Shown here: positions 41,805-50,996 of the stretch, in pieces
Layout of the letters: each line of letters starts with the position of its first letter
How positions within the stretch are numbered: the stretch's first letter is position 1
Source: Nitratireductor alexandrii
Lineage (GTDB): Bacteria; Pseudomonadota; Alphaproteobacteria; Rhizobiales; Rhizobiaceae
Reading direction: 5' to 3'
Length of the DNA: 64,000 nt
Assembly: GCF_004000215.1 (NCBI RefSeq)
Contig: NZ_RBVY01000012.1
Location: 1-64,000, forward strand
The notes under the pieces: model-generated
Databases searched by the model: none
Told to the model about the DNA's origin: nothing
What the model saw: the letters and a program-made list of their open reading frames with translations, nothing else
Made by a program: the position numbers and the translations under genes

Positions 41805-44176
41805 GAGAGCCTCCAGAAATCAGGACGGTTGCGGTAGTCGGCCCCGGCGAGGGCCTCGCCCTTCTCCATGCCGCCGAGGATGGTGAGATAGGGGCCGAGC
41901 GCCGAGAGGTCGGCGTCGACCACGACCGAGCCTCTGTCGTCGCGGATGAGGGCGAGGCGGCTGTCGCTGCCAGTGTTCAGGAGCACGTCGAGCTCCTTCT
42001 CGAAGAGGTTCAGCATCGCGTAGTCGGACGCATGCGCCCGGATGTTCGGAAGCAGGATCTGCGTGGGCACCGCCTCGATGATGGTCTTGCCCGTCCGCGT
42101 GCGCTCTAACTGGCTCGCATATTGCGTCATCATCACGGCGACGGTGTTTTGCTTTCGCGCCGTCACCAGCCAGTTCGAAAGGCGTTCGGCGAAATATTCG
42201 TTGTCGAGCGCCTTCCAGGCCTCGTCGATCGCGATGATGGTGGGTCGCCGGTCCTCGATCTCCCGCTCGATCCGGCGGAAGAGATAGGAGAGCACGGCCA
42301 TGCGTTCCTTTTCGCTCTCGCTGTCGAGAATGCCGGTCAGGTCGAAGCCCACAACATCGCCATCGAGGGAGAAGGTGTCCTCGAGGCTCTGGCCGAAGAT
42401 CCAGCCGTACCGGCCGTCCTCGGTCCACTCTAAGAGCCGCTGGTGAAGGTCGCCATTGTCATCGGTCGAGACAAAGAGCGAGGCGAAATCCCTCCAGTTG
42501 CGCAAGGCGGGGTTGCTGGCAGTGGCGTTCTGGCGGACCACCTCCTGGATGCGGTTGGCCTGGGCCGGGGTCAGGGGCTTGTCGGCGCGATAGAGGAGCG
42601 AGGCGAGCCAGTCCGAGAGCCAGGCCGTGCCGCGCTCATCGATCTCGGTCCAGAGCGGGTTGAGACCGGTCGCCTGTCCCGCCTTGATCGACGCGTAGCG
42701 CCCGCCATTGGCGCGGACTGCCATTTCCATGCCGAGCCGATAATCAAAGACGAAGATGCGCGCGCCGACGCGCCGGGCTTGTGTCATCAGGAAGGCCGAG
42801 AGGACGGATTTGCCGGAACCGGGTCGGCCGAGAATGAGAGTATGCCCGCTGGTGGGCTCCTTCTCGGGCGAGCCTTGCTCGTGATAAGAGAAACGATAGG
42901 CGCTCTGTTCCGGCGTCGGGAAGAGCGTGATCTCCTGGCCCCAGGGCAGTTGGTGTTTTTCCTTCCCGAGCTGCGTGCGATGCAGCGCCGCGAAATCCGC
43001 GAAATTGCGGTTGGTGACCGCACTGGCGCGGACGCGTTTCGGCTGGTTGCCCGGATGCTGGCTGAAATAATGCGATTTGGCCGCCATGCGCTCGCCGATC
43101 ATCTTCACGCCCTCGGCCGCGGCGGCGTTGACGATCTCGGCCCCGAGGGACTGGAGCTCGTCAAGACTGTCGCAAAAGACCGTCACCACCATGTGGTGCT
43201 CGCCGAAGCTCTGGCGCTTGGCCTCGAGATCGTCATGGGCGATGTCGAGCGCTTCGAGGAGCGAGAGCGCGGCATCCTGGGAGGCCTGCATCTGGCGTTT
43301 CTGGCGTTTGATCCGGCCCGCCATCAGGTTCGAATTGATCGGCGTGAAGGAATGGGTGACGATCATGTCGACCGGCAGGTTCAGCATGTCGAACATGGTG
43401 CAGGTGGTGGCCTCAGAGTATTCGCCGATGGTGAAGCTCTTGCCGAACCGGTGACCGACCACGCCACCCGAGAGCTCGAAGTGATCCTCCAGAAACGTCA
43501 CGCGGGTATTGGCGACATTGTAAGCGAGGAACCCGTAGCGGTTTGCCGGGTAGAGCGGCAGTTCGCGGCCCGTATTGAGCGCTCCGAGGAAACCGACCAA
43601 CTCGCCGGAGGCGGCCGAGAGGAGGCGGGGTTTGAGCTCGGCGAGGCCCGAGGTGAAGACCCCGACCGCCTCCCTGAGACGCCGCACCCGTTTCGCGGTT
43701 TCCTCCTTGAACTGCTCCGGCGCAGAACGGTTCACGAAACCCAGGAAACTCTTTGGCGGCGGGCGGTGGATGATGGTCAGCGTCAGGGTCTTGTCCCGGA
43801 GACCCGCCGATCCCAGCCTCAGACGCCAGGCCTCATCCACGGCGTGAGCGAAGCCGTCACCCCGGACAGGGAGGAGGTCCGGGGTGATCGACTTCGAGAC
43901 CTTGTGCACGTAGTAGCTGAACTCGGGGCCAAGCTGCGCGATGATCCGGGCGAAGAGCGCGGTCACCTTGTCGAGATAGACGTCGTCGGTGGTGTAGCTA
44001 TTCACGCCGCCGAGGCGGATGCACTGGAAGAGCTCGTTGACCCGGGTCCGGACGGTGTGGTCATTGACGAGGCTGACGTAAGGAAGCATTTGCGCGAGGC
44101 GTTTTTCCCGCGCATACCAGTCCGGCAGCAGGGTGCGCTCATCGTAGCTTTCGTCCAGAGCTTCTTTATGGGGCAT
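41801..44176 (-). CDS. virB4: VirB4-type T4SS ATPase
   Basis: 791 residues. Walker A LGRPGSGKSVLSAFL near 450 and Walker B PTIIAIDEAWKALDNEYF near 650, with the C-terminal NTVAVMMTQYASQLERTRTGKTIIEAVPTQILLPN segment typical of VirB4/CagE. It is the central inner-membrane ATPase for pilus assembly and substrate transfer. It overlaps virB3 by 11 bases. Confidence 0.95.
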   Translation of the reverse strand: MPHKEALDESYDERTLLPDWYAREKRLAQMLPYVSLVNDHTVRTRVNELFQCIRLGGVNSYTTDDVYLDKVTALFARIIAQLGPEFSYYVHKVSKSITPDLLPVRGDGFAHAVDEAWRLRLGSAGLRDKTLTLTIIHRPPPKSFLGFVNRSAPEQFKEETAKRVRRLREAVGVFTSGLAELKPRLLSAASGELVGFLGALNTGRELPLYPANRYGFLAYNVANTRVTFLEDHFELSGGVVGHRFGKSFTIGEYSEATTCTMFDMLNLPVDMIVTHSFTPINSNLMAGRIKRQKRQMQASQDAALSLLEALDIAHDDLEAKRQSFGEHHMVVTVFCDSLDELQSLGAEIVNAAAAEGVKMIGERMAAKSHYFSQHPGNQPKRVRASAVTNRNFADFAALHRTQLGKEKHQLPWGQEITLFPTPEQSAYRFSYHEQGSPEKEPTSGHTLILGRPGSGKSVLSAFLMTQARRVGARIFVFDYRLGMEMAVRANGGRYASIKAGQATGLNPLWTEIDERGTAWLSDWLASLLYRADKPLTPAQANRIQEVVRQNATASNPALRNWRDFASLFVSTDDNGDLHQRLLEWTEDGRYGWIFGQSLEDTFSLDGDVVGFDLTGILDSESEKERMAVLSYLFRRIEREIEDRRPTIIAIDEAWKALDNEYFAERLSNWLVTARKQNTVAVMMTQYASQLERTRTGKTIIEAVPTQILLPNIRAHASDYAMLNLFEKELDVLLNTGSDSRLALIRDDRGSVVVDADLSALGPYLTILGGMEKGEALAGADYRNRPDFWRLS

Positions 44177-44444
44177 AGCTGTCGCCCCCGTGGACGGTGC
44201 GGTTCCGCGTCGGCGGGGTCTCCTGGAGCGACGTCATCATCACGTCGATGAAGCGCGGGTCCCAGTCCGCCGCCTTCCAGAGGATCGGATAAAGCACCGC
44301 TGCTATCCCGAGCAGCACCATGTGCTGCACCCAGACGAAGAGCAGCACCGAGCCGAAGAGCCAGACCATCGCATACATGATCGGCAGCCCGAGGAGTTTT
44401 GGCGGGCGCACAAGGCCCATGAAGAGGGGGGATCGCTGTGCCAC
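44166..44444 (-). CDS. virB3: VirB3-type T4SS membrane protein
   Basis: 92 residues. The N-terminal SPLFMGLVRPPKLLGLPIMYAMV is a clear VirB3 signature, followed by a second hydrophobic helix (about 38-55). It overlaps virB4 and lies 12 bases after virB2, in the usual order. Confidence 0.9.
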   Translation of the reverse strand: MAQRSPLFMGLVRPPKLLGLPIMYAMVWLFGSVLLFVWVQHMVLLGIAAVLYPILWKAADWDPRFIDVMMTSLQETPPTRNRTVHGGDSYAP

Positions 44445-44456
44445 GTGGTCGACCCC

Positions 44457-44756
44457 TTACGGCGTACCACCACCAAAGACGGCGGCAACAATGGTCGGCG
44501 CTGCTGCGACGCCTGCAATGCCAACCAGCACCCAGAGTGCCTGGCGCAGGTCGATGATGTTGAAGAACCAGCTCAGGAAGACGCCAAGGACGGCGAGGGT
44601 GGCGATGACTACGCCCAAGGGGCCGGTCAGCGCGTCGACGATCCCCTGCAACAGGCTCTGAATCGGCGAGAGGTCTATGCTTTGTGCGAGTGCCGGTTCG
44701 GCGAGGACCACAAGGAATGTGGCAAGCGTGACAAGGGTTGCGACGGGGCTTTTCAA
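44457..44756 (-). CDS. virB2: VirB2-type pilin
   Basis: 99 residues from a TTG at 44756; the nearby ATG is out of frame. Signal peptide about 1-25 (ending ALA), then two hydrophobic helices with a short polar loop (GVFLSWFFNIIDLRQALW). The size and two-helix pattern are those of VirB2 pilins. Confidence 0.88.
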   Translation of the reverse strand: MKSPVATLVTLATFLVVLAEPALAQSIDLSPIQSLLQGIVDALTGPLGVVIATLAVLGVFLSWFFNIIDLRQALWVLVGIAGVAAAPTIVAAVFGGGTP

Positions 44757-44761
44757 AACAT

Positions 44762-45496
44762 CTATCCTTCCAACCGGGTGAAGACGGCCAGCACCCGCTG
44801 GACGTGGGAATGGGTTTCCTGAAACGGGGGAATGCCGCCGTGGTCTCGCACGGCGTCGGGACCGGCATTGTAGGCAGCAAGGGCGAGGCGCACGTCGCCG
44901 AACTCGGACAGCATCAGCGCGAGATAGCGGGCCGATCCGTCGAGGTTCTGCCGCCAGTCATGGGGATCGACACCGAGCGCGCGGGCCGTGTCCGGCATGA
45001 GCTGCCCGAGCCCGATCGCTCCGGCACGGGAGCGGGCGCGCGGATCGTAGGCGCTCTCGATCTCGATATTGGCCCGATAGAGGTTGAGCCAGTCCGTGAC
45101 GGTCAGGCCGGCTGTTCGAAGACCGCCATGGCTCGCGTAGCGAAACCCGGTCTGCTCGATGGCGGCCAGAATGTCGGGGCCGGGCACCGGCGCTCGAGGT
45201 GCCGCCGCCGCGATCCGCAACGCCGCGTCCTCGTCGGCGTCGCCATCCTCGCCAAAGATACGCAGCCCCTCCGAGGCCGATCCTTGCCCGATCCCGTCAT
45301 TGTAATTGCGGGCAAAGCTGGATTGCGCCCGCGACGGGGAGAGCGATCCATCGCTCCCCATCACCAGCACCATCTCGGCCGACGCCGGAAAGCTCAGGAC
45401 GGCGAGAAGAAGGGCGCTAACCCCGGCTGGCGGCGATCTCCTCGCCGGAGAGCTTCTGGACTGTCCGCTTGCCTTCCTCGAGCGGGATGTCGGCAT
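44762..45496 (-). CDS. virB1: VirB1-type lytic transglycosylase
   Basis: About 244 residues. The SLT domain in the C-terminal half is clear: catalytic Glu in [32 protein letters not shown], and [22 protein letters not shown] signal peptide ([15 protein letters not shown]) is visible but has no ATG, GTG or TTG close in front of it; the nearest upstream start in frame is the ATG at 45496, giving a long Arg-rich n-region that overlaps the previous gene by 80 bases. It directly precedes virB2 and is the classical VirB1. Confidence 0.82.
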   Translation of the reverse strand: MPTSRSRKASGQSRSSPARRSPPAGVSALLLAVLSFPASAEMVLVMGSDGSLSPSRAQSSFARNYNDGIGQGSASEGLRIFGEDGDADEDAALRIAAAAPRAPVPGPDILAAIEQTGFRYASHGGLRTAGLTVTDWLNLYRANIEIESAYDPRARSRAGAIGLGQLMPDTARALGVDPHDWRQNLDGSARYLALMLSEFGDVRLALAAYNAGPDAVRDHGGIPPFQETHSHVQRVLAVFTRLEG

Positions 45497-45794
45497 GGGA
45501 GAAGCCGATGCCCTGCAGGAAAGATATGACTCCGGTGACGGTCCTGATCTCGCGGATCTTGATATCGTTGCGCGATGTCCGGGTCCGGGCGGTAACGAGG
45601 AGTTTTTCGACGCCTTCGTCGCTGACCGCGCGCAGAATCCACACCCCGTGCCAATTGGGGCCTTTCTTGAAGGCGTCCTCCTTGCAGACAATTTCGACGC
45701 GATAGCCGCTGGCGACCAGATCGCGGAATCTGGGTTCGGTGACCACATTCGGAGCTTCTTTTTCTAGGTCCATCACCCGGATCACGTTCTCCAT
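45417..45794 (-). CDS. First gene of the virB operon, unknown function
   Basis: 125 residues from the ATG at 45794 (a second ATG lies seven codons later). Soluble, mixed alpha/beta; segments [39 protein letters not shown] and [21 protein letters not shown] are well conserved-looking but not recognised. It leads the T4SS operon and overlaps the virB1 gene, so it may be a small regulator or accessory protein. Confidence 0.65.
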   Translation of the reverse strand: MENVIRVMDLEKEAPNVVTEPRFRDLVASGYRVEIVCKEDAFKKGPNWHGVWILRAVSDEGVEKLLVTARTRTSRNDIKIREIRTVTGVISFLQGIGFSHADIPLEEGKRTVQKLSGEEIAASRG

Positions 45795-45917
45795 ATAGGC
45801 GAATGACCGGGCCAAAGATGTTGAAGCCCAGACATACAATGATATAGCTTTGACGCACAAGATATATTGACCGCGCGACAAGCGGATTCTCGCTCACGCA
45901 ATGGATAGACCGAGCGC

Positions 45918-46238
45918 ATGCGATTGATCAAGAAATATAGGGGTTTGGGTAACCTCCGGTTGTGGCGAGCCCGCGCATCGCAGGCAATACTTCTGCTCGT
46001 GCTATCCACGGGGAATGCCACGGCCGAATCCTGCCTTGCCCCGGTTCGCCCCTATGTGCCGAGCGACGCCCGAGCAGCGCGGGATTATGCCGATCTCATC
46101 CGGCGCGACTTCGATCTCTATATTCGCGATATCCAGAGCTATTTCCGCTGCCTGGAAGCGGAACGCGCGCGCGCCTTTGAGGAAGCGCGCGAGGTGAGCG
46201 AGGAATATGGACGGTTCCTGGAGACGATCGATCGGTGA
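45918..46238 (+). CDS. Small secreted helical protein, T4SS-associated
   Basis: 106 residues, divergent from the virB operon. A long n-region with signal peptide (to about residue 36, ending ATA) precedes a short helical domain: CLAPVRPYVPSDARAARDYADLIRRDFDLYIRDIQSYFRCLEAERARAF, with two cysteines that could pair. I have seen similar proteins only beside T4SS or plasmid genes; no function is known to me. Confidence 0.65.
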   Translation: MRLIKKYRGLGNLRLWRARASQAILLLVLSTGNATAESCLAPVRPYVPSDARAARDYADLIRRDFDLYIRDIQSYFRCLEAERARAFEEAREVSEEYGRFLETIDR

Positions 46239-46395
46239 CGTCTGGAAGCGCGAACCCGTCGCGGATCTATCGGCAGCGACCACGAAGGCATACGAAAGAA
46301 CAGGTTTGACCGCGCAGTCCATAATACGCTCACAATATCCACTTTTTAGATAATCTACAAACTGGATTAGCCCGTTCACAAGAGGTTTGTGACGC

Positions 46396-46653
46396 GTGGC
46401 TAAGACGATCAGGAGTTCGGGACATGAGGCGCTCCGCGATGCATTGATCGCGGCGAGGAAGCGTGCTGCGCTGACGCAGGCCGAACTCGCGGAGAGGCTC
46501 AGATGCCACCAGTCCTTCGTCGCCCGGGTCGAGAGCGGGGAGCGCAGGATCGACGTCATCGAGCTGATCGTGCTGGCGCGTGCCCTGGGGATAGAGGCTG
46601 GTGAACTGTTGTCGGTTGCCGAGGGCGCGACGGAGCCAGATCACAGGATCTGA
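46396..46653 (+). CDS. XRE-family HTH regulator
   Basis: 85 residues from GTG at 46396. Helix-turn-helix ALTQAELAERLRCHQSFVARVESGERRIDVIELIVLARALG is a textbook XRE/Cro domain. It probably represses transfer or accessory genes around it; no operator was identified. The 240 bases after it hold no gene that I can see. Confidence 0.85.
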   Translation: MAKTIRSSGHEALRDALIAARKRAALTQAELAERLRCHQSFVARVESGERRIDVIELIVLARALGIEAGELLSVAEGATEPDHRI

Positions 46654-46893
46654 AAGGGAAGTCGGCGTCAGTCGATGGGACGCTGGCCCAGGGTTTGCGA
46701 CACGGTCATCACAGGCTGGTAGTGGTCAGGGCGGCGAACTCGCGGAACGCGGGGAAGACATCCCTATAGTATTGCGCGGGTTCTTGCAGTGACTGGCAGC
46801 GCAAGCACACCGACGCGCCAGTTTTGAGGGCCCCGGGTCATGTCGACGGATGCTTCGCACCTTCCCGCGCGACGTGCAGGCACGAAGTGCCGG

Positions 46894-47640
46894 TCAGTAG
46901 TTCACCTGTTCGTAGCCGTAATTGCCCTCGTAATCGCGCCAGTCGACGAAGACTGACCGGTGAAAGATGCCCGGGCAATGCTCTCCCCAACGTTCAAGGC
47001 CCACATGCGCTTCGGGCAGGGCCGTCAGTGAGGTCGGAGCCCAGGCGAAATCGCCCTGAACCCCGTATGTCCCAAGGCGGACCGTCGCGGATCGATTGCA
47101 GTCTCCATCCCGGCCGGATTCATGCTGTCGCGCATATCGCACGTCATAGACACGGATCGAGCGCACGAAATTGAACTCGGGGCCACTGATATCGATGTCC
47201 GCCCGGTCCTGTGCCAGATGCAGCGCGAGCCCGTTTGGCAGATTACGGCGTCGATCGGCGTCCAGAGTTAGTATCGCCGGTGTTGCCTCCGATCCAATCG
47301 ATGGCCGACTCTCGGGTAGACTTTGGGGCAGGGGGGCATTGTCGAAGAGAATGTCGTAGAGGCGCCCGCCGTGGCCACCATCACCGCTTGGGTGGTACGA
47401 CGCACCCATCGGGCAGCGCCAGATCTGGAGCGGCGGTTCGACGGGCCAGGGTGTTATCCGCCGAATGAACTCGGCGCGGGCGCGAGCGCAGGGGACGGAT
47501 GCTGGCCATCCGCCAGACAGACACAGCAGGATCGCGCAATCGATCGGGTAGGATTGTGCAGCTGCGCGGTTCGCGCCGCCCAGGATCGGGAGAGTGCTGA
47601 TCAGGGCTGCAAGAATAATGCGGGTGATTGAGCGAAGCAT
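46894..47640 (-). CDS. Secreted protein of unknown function, T4SS-linked
   Basis: 248 residues. Signal peptide about 1-28 (ending AAA). The mature start YPIDCAILLCLSGGWPASVPCARARAEFIRRITPWPVEPPLQIWRCPM, with four cysteines, is a pattern that I recall from proteins beside T4SS clusters on Rhodobacterales plasmids. The C-terminus is aromatic (DWRDYEGNYGYEQVNY). Function unknown; a cell-surface or mating-pair role is only a suggestion. Confidence 0.68.
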   Translation of the reverse strand: MLRSITRIILAALISTLPILGGANRAAAQSYPIDCAILLCLSGGWPASVPCARARAEFIRRITPWPVEPPLQIWRCPMGASYHPSGDGGHGGRLYDILFDNAPLPQSLPESRPSIGSEATPAILTLDADRRRNLPNGLALHLAQDRADIDISGPEFNFVRSIRVYDVRYARQHESGRDGDCNRSATVRLGTYGVQGDFAWAPTSLTALPEAHVGLERWGEHCPGIFHRSVFVDWRDYEGNYGYEQVNY

Positions 47641-47751
47641 CGGCGGGGTCCAACAGGAGGAAGGCTTCTCGCATCATTCAGCAATAATATAGGAATGTCA
47701 CGTTAAATATATCAATGATGGGTCGAGCCTGTCGGACGTCTCCCATTCAAT

Positions 47752-48000
47752 CTACTTGGGTGTCCCACCTGCCGCGAGTCTATCAAGAAGCGCCGTGATC
47801 TCGTCTGTGGTCACGGATTTGGCCATGGCAAGAACCTCAGGGTCCAAGGGCGGCTCGATGCGCTCCGGCGCCAGATCGCGTCGCAGCCACAGGACGCCAA
47901 GCTCGAGCGTGTTCCAGAGATAAATCCAGCCGACCGTCAGGTTCGCCGTGCCATCAATCAATCGGGCAATCGCCGTGCCTTCGTCCCGTCTGGTGTTCAT
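47752..48000 (-). CDS. Small protein of unknown function
   Basis: 82 residues from the ATG at 48000. It has a conserved-looking segment GTANLTVGWIYLWNTLELGVLWLRRDLAPE, possibly a single membrane-associated helix, and a charged C-terminus. It is the last mobile-element gene before the dif-like site. No family recognised. Confidence 0.5.
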   Translation of the reverse strand: MNTRRDEGTAIARLIDGTANLTVGWIYLWNTLELGVLWLRRDLAPERIEPPLDPEVLAMAKSVTTDEITALLDRLAAGGTPK

Positions 48001-48626
48001 GAGTAGCGCCTTTCCATCAGGCTTTGGGCGGCCGTGAGGCGGGCCAAAAAATCCCGCGGTCGCGCAGCTGAAATAAAATGCCAATTGTCGATCACAAGCG
48101 GTCCTTTATCGCCGCTTTGATTCACCACATGCTGTCGCCAAGATCTCTTGCGAGAGTCTTGAAGCTCTTAACTCAAATATCTGATATGTCTGATCTCCGG
48201 CATCCTGTAAGCCCTTGCACAACATTCACATTCTACCCCGAGGAGAGTCCATTTGGTAATGCCGTGTCGGCGAATTGTCGCTGGCATGAGAACGTCGCGA
48301 ACTCCTAAGCGCCGTTCAGGTCGGCAGGGTACATCTTCGGGTGCCGTATCGAAGACGATACTATAACTTTGTCGAAGGCACGTGCCCGCGCGGTTCGTGC
48401 TGCTGAGGATGGCAGTGTCCAAAGTGCGCTTTCGCTCGATAGTTAGGGATATAGGATCGCGCACGTAGACCGGGCGGCCCTGGCTTCGGCGGTTCAGGCC
48501 ACGAGGGCGATCATTACCGAGCACGGGTAGGAAAAGGGCGGCACCGGCAATACCGGTGCCGCCAGTCGGTCGTCCACAGGGAGGTTGTAGAGGACGAATT
48601 CTACAGCGAAATTTGGGGCAAGCCAA
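48001..48626. other. Intergenic region at the edge of the mobile part
   Basis: About 625 bases. Short frames on both strands have no recognisable protein and poor codon use. Base composition is lower in GC than the neighbours. It contains a strong hairpin (48537-48563) and an imperfect inverted repeat ATTTGG / CCAAAAAT (48611-48630) just left of the dif-like site. Confidence 0.45.
48531..48563 (-). terminator. Terminator for the minus-strand dehydrogenase gene
   Basis: GGCGGCACCGG (48537-48547) and CCGGTGCCGCC (48553-48563), a perfect 11-bp stem with a five-base loop. Read on the minus strand it is followed by CCTTTTC, the T-run of a terminator. It is about 110 bases beyond the stop at 48672 and on the other side of the dif-like site. 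Confidence 0.6.
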
Positions 48627-48654
48627 AAATCGCATAATTTGTCTTATGTACTAT
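48627..48654. repeat. dif-like XerCD recombination site
   Basis: An 11-base arm ending CGCATAA (48627-48637), a six-base spacer TTTGTC (48638-48643) and an 11-base arm TTATGTACTAT (48644-48654). This is the 11-6-11 layout of dif. The left arm keeps the CGCATAA core of the E. coli XerC arm, and the right arm agrees with the XerD arm at 8 of 11 bases. It lies 17 bases past the stop of the dehydrogenase gene, at the border between the conjugative and the catabolic parts. No second copy was found by eye in the window. Confidence 0.72.
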
Positions 48655-48671
48655 CTTTGACCAGTCTCCGG

Positions 48672-49859
48672 TCAGACGGGCGATACCCGGTTGATCCAAG
48701 TGCGGTCGAGATCGTGCACGGATCTGCAGCCCATCAGGATCAGCGCGCGCCGCATTTCCTCTTCGAAAATGCCCAGGATGTTGCGCACACCGGTTTCCCC
48801 GCCAACAGCGAGACCGTAGAGATAGGGCCTGCCGATCTGCACAACCCGGGCGCCGAGGCACAAAGCCCTGATTACGTCCGTGCCGCGGCGCACGCCACCG
48901 TCCAGGATGATCTGGGTCTTGCCGCCCAGTTCGGCGCCGATCCGGTCCAGGGCGGCAACGGTGGAGCTGGCACAGTCGAGCTGCCGCCCGCCATGGTTGG
49001 AGATGATGATCCCGTCGACGCCGACCGTGGACACGGCCGACACCGCATCCTCGACGTCGAGCACGCCCTTGATGAGCATCGGGCCTTTCCAGAGGTCGCG
49101 CATCCAGCGGATATCGTCCCAGACCAGGTCGGACTGCATGAAACGCGCCTGCCTGGTGTGGGTTTCTACCGTGGTGTTGATGCGGCTGCTGACGCCTTTC
49201 TCATAGTTCGCGGCCCCCAGGCGCTGGTGTTTGAGAAGATTGTACCACCAGACCGGATAGCGGACCGCATCGAACACGGTCGAAGGGAAGATGGTCGGCG
49301 GCATCGCCATTCCATTGCGGGTTTCGCCCTCGCGGTTGCCGCGCACCGGGACATCGGTCGTCACGACCAGGGTCGAGAACCCGGCGGTGCGGGCGCGGTC
49401 GAACATATGCTGGACGAATTCGGTATCGCCGAAAGGATAGAGTTGGAACCAATGGCTCCGCGCGGTGGCCTGTCCCACTTCCTCGATGCTGTAGGACGAC
49501 GCGGTGCTGAGCACGCTGAGGGTGCCTGCGGCCTCGGCTGCCCGCGCGACGCCGACATCCCCGACCCAGTTCGTCAGGGCGGACATGCCGGTGGGCGATG
49601 TCATGACGGGGATTGCGAGATCGGAGCCAGCCACGGAGGTCGCGAGGTTGACGGCGCTGACCCCGGCCAGCGTTCTTTGCCGGAGTGTCCAGGCCCCGAA
49701 ATCGGTCCGGTTGGCCGCCAGCGTTTTCTGATCGTCGGCACCACCTTCGACATAGTCTCGCACAACGGCCGGGACGCAGCGGTGCATGCGACGTCGGTAG
49801 TCTTCAACATTCAACAACTGGTTCGGCTTTCTCGCCTTGAATGTGAACCCTTTGAACAT
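48672..49859 (-). CDS. FMN-dependent alpha-hydroxy-acid dehydrogenase
   Basis: 395 residues. The lactate dehydrogenase / glycolate oxidase family TIM barrel: SPTGMSALTNWVGDVGVARAA (FMN site), SSYSIEEVG, the Lys in LIKGVLDVEDA, the active-site His and Arg in SNHGGRQLD, and ILDGGVRRGTDVIRALCLGA (phosphate loop). It oxidises a 2-hydroxy acid to the 2-oxo acid. The aldolase gene ends 26 bases upstream on the same strand, so both form an operon and may act on the same C-C-cleaved product. Confidence 0.9.
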   Translation of the reverse strand: MFKGFTFKARKPNQLLNVEDYRRRMHRCVPAVVRDYVEGGADDQKTLAANRTDFGAWTLRQRTLAGVSAVNLATSVAGSDLAIPVMTSPTGMSALTNWVGDVGVARAAEAAGTLSVLSTASSYSIEEVGQATARSHWFQLYPFGDTEFVQHMFDRARTAGFSTLVVTTDVPVRGNREGETRNGMAMPPTIFPSTVFDAVRYPVWWYNLLKHQRLGAANYEKGVSSRINTTVETHTRQARFMQSDLVWDDIRWMRDLWKGPMLIKGVLDVEDAVSAVSTVGVDGIIISNHGGRQLDCASSTVAALDRIGAELGGKTQIILDGGVRRGTDVIRALCLGARVVQIGRPYLYGLAVGGETGVRNILGIFEEEMRRALILMGCRSVHDLDRTWINRVSPV

Positions 49860-49885
49860 GGCGCACTGCTCCTCCCCGCGCGTTG

Positions 49886-50662
49886 TCAGCCAGCGTCACC
49901 GGTGCCGCCGACGGCCCGGGCGCGGGTGCGCAGGGCGGGAATGCGGGCGGCATCGGCAGCGAGGCCGCGGGTGACATAGGCCCGGTCGCTGTTGAGCGCG
50001 ACGAGGCCTATGCCGAGGTCCAGGAAGGTTTCGGCATGGGATGGGTGGATGCAGATCGAGCCGATAATCTTCCCGTTTGCCTGGCCGGCGGCGACTATGC
50101 GCGCATAGGCGGCGTCGAGCTTTTCATGGCCGTCGAGCGCATCCTGCCGGGTCAATCCGATCGACAGCGCCAGATCGACGGGGCCGATGAAAATCCCGGC
50201 CAGCCCATCAACGCTTGCGATGCGTTCGACCTGGTCCAGACCTTCCTGTGTTTCGATCATCGCAAGGCCGAACACCTCGCCCGGATCGGCGTCGTAGCCG
50301 TTGCGGATCGTACCGAAGGATCGGGTGCCCTTCGGCGGATAATAGAGCGCGTCGGCGATGTTTTCGGCGTCTTCGACGGTGTTCACCATGGGCACGATGA
50401 CGCCGGAGGCGCCCATGTCCAGCGCCCACATGATCAGCCTTGGTTCGTTCCAGCCGACACGGACGATCGCGGGAGTCTGTGCCGCGGCCATCGCGTGTAG
50501 CAGCCCTTCGAGATTGCCCTCATGGATCGCGCCATGCTGCATGTCCAGACAGCACCACGCAAAGGCGGAGGCGGCGAACAGCTCGGCCGTGGCCGGGCTT
50601 GGCACGCTGAGCCAGGCACCGAAGGTCACACCCGTTTCCTGCCAATCCTTGAGCGGCGTCAC
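49886..50662 (-). CDS. HpcH/HpaI-family aldolase
   Basis: 258 residues. Family marks are CLDMQHGAI, the Arg in IVRVGWNEP, metal-binding Glu in LAMIETQEGLDQ and Asp in GIFIGPVDLALSIG. Members cleave 2-keto-3-deoxy or 4-hydroxy-2-oxo acids to pyruvate and an aldehyde. It is the first gene of the two-gene operon with the hydroxy-acid dehydrogenase, controlled by a palindromic operator just upstream. Confidence 0.9.
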   Translation of the reverse strand: MTPLKDWQETGVTFGAWLSVPSPATAELFAASAFAWCCLDMQHGAIHEGNLEGLLHAMAAAQTPAIVRVGWNEPRLIMWALDMGASGVIVPMVNTVEDAENIADALYYPPKGTRSFGTIRNGYDADPGEVFGLAMIETQEGLDQVERIASVDGLAGIFIGPVDLALSIGLTRQDALDGHEKLDAAYARIVAAGQANGKIIGSICIHPSHAETFLDLGIGLVALNSDRAYVTRGLAADAARIPALRTRARAVGGTGDAG

Positions 50663-50726
50663 ATCTCTTACTCCATGGGCGACCCCGGCGTGCAGGGCGT
50701 CTGGGTATTCATATTTCGGGATTTCA

Positions 50727-50755
50727 CTATGATCGTTGATGTATCAACTTGTCAA
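50727..50755 (-). promoter_or_regulatory. Promoter of the aldolase-dehydrogenase operon with FadR-type operator
   Basis: On the minus strand: -35 TTGACA (50755-50750) and -10 TCATAG (50732-50727) at 17 bases. The spacer is filled by the perfect palindrome GTTGAT-GT-ATCAAC (50735-50748). A near copy is in front of the regulator gene at 51836-51850. The remaining bases from 50756 to 50996, beyond this promoter, hold no gene. Confidence 0.65.
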
Positions 50756-50996
50756 TCCGAGAACCGAAGTCGAGATGTGCTGCGGGCAAGTCCGTTACCT
50801 GCTCCACGGTTCGATCCATTGGTAAAAATCTTCATATGCAGGCATATATGAGGAAAGACGGCTGGTCCGGAAAAAGGGAAAGCCCGACGTACCGCCCTGG
50901 GCCGGAACGATGCGGGACCATGCGCCACTTTTAGAAAATGAGATTTCGCCCGGACCGGATTTCGTCCGGGCAGACCCGCGGCGAAATGCGGGGTCG

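Noticed and set aside
48168-48635. 155-codon frame left of the dif-like site
   Set aside because: No recognisable domain, Cys/Arg-rich composition unlike neighbouring genes, and it spans a terminator hairpin.
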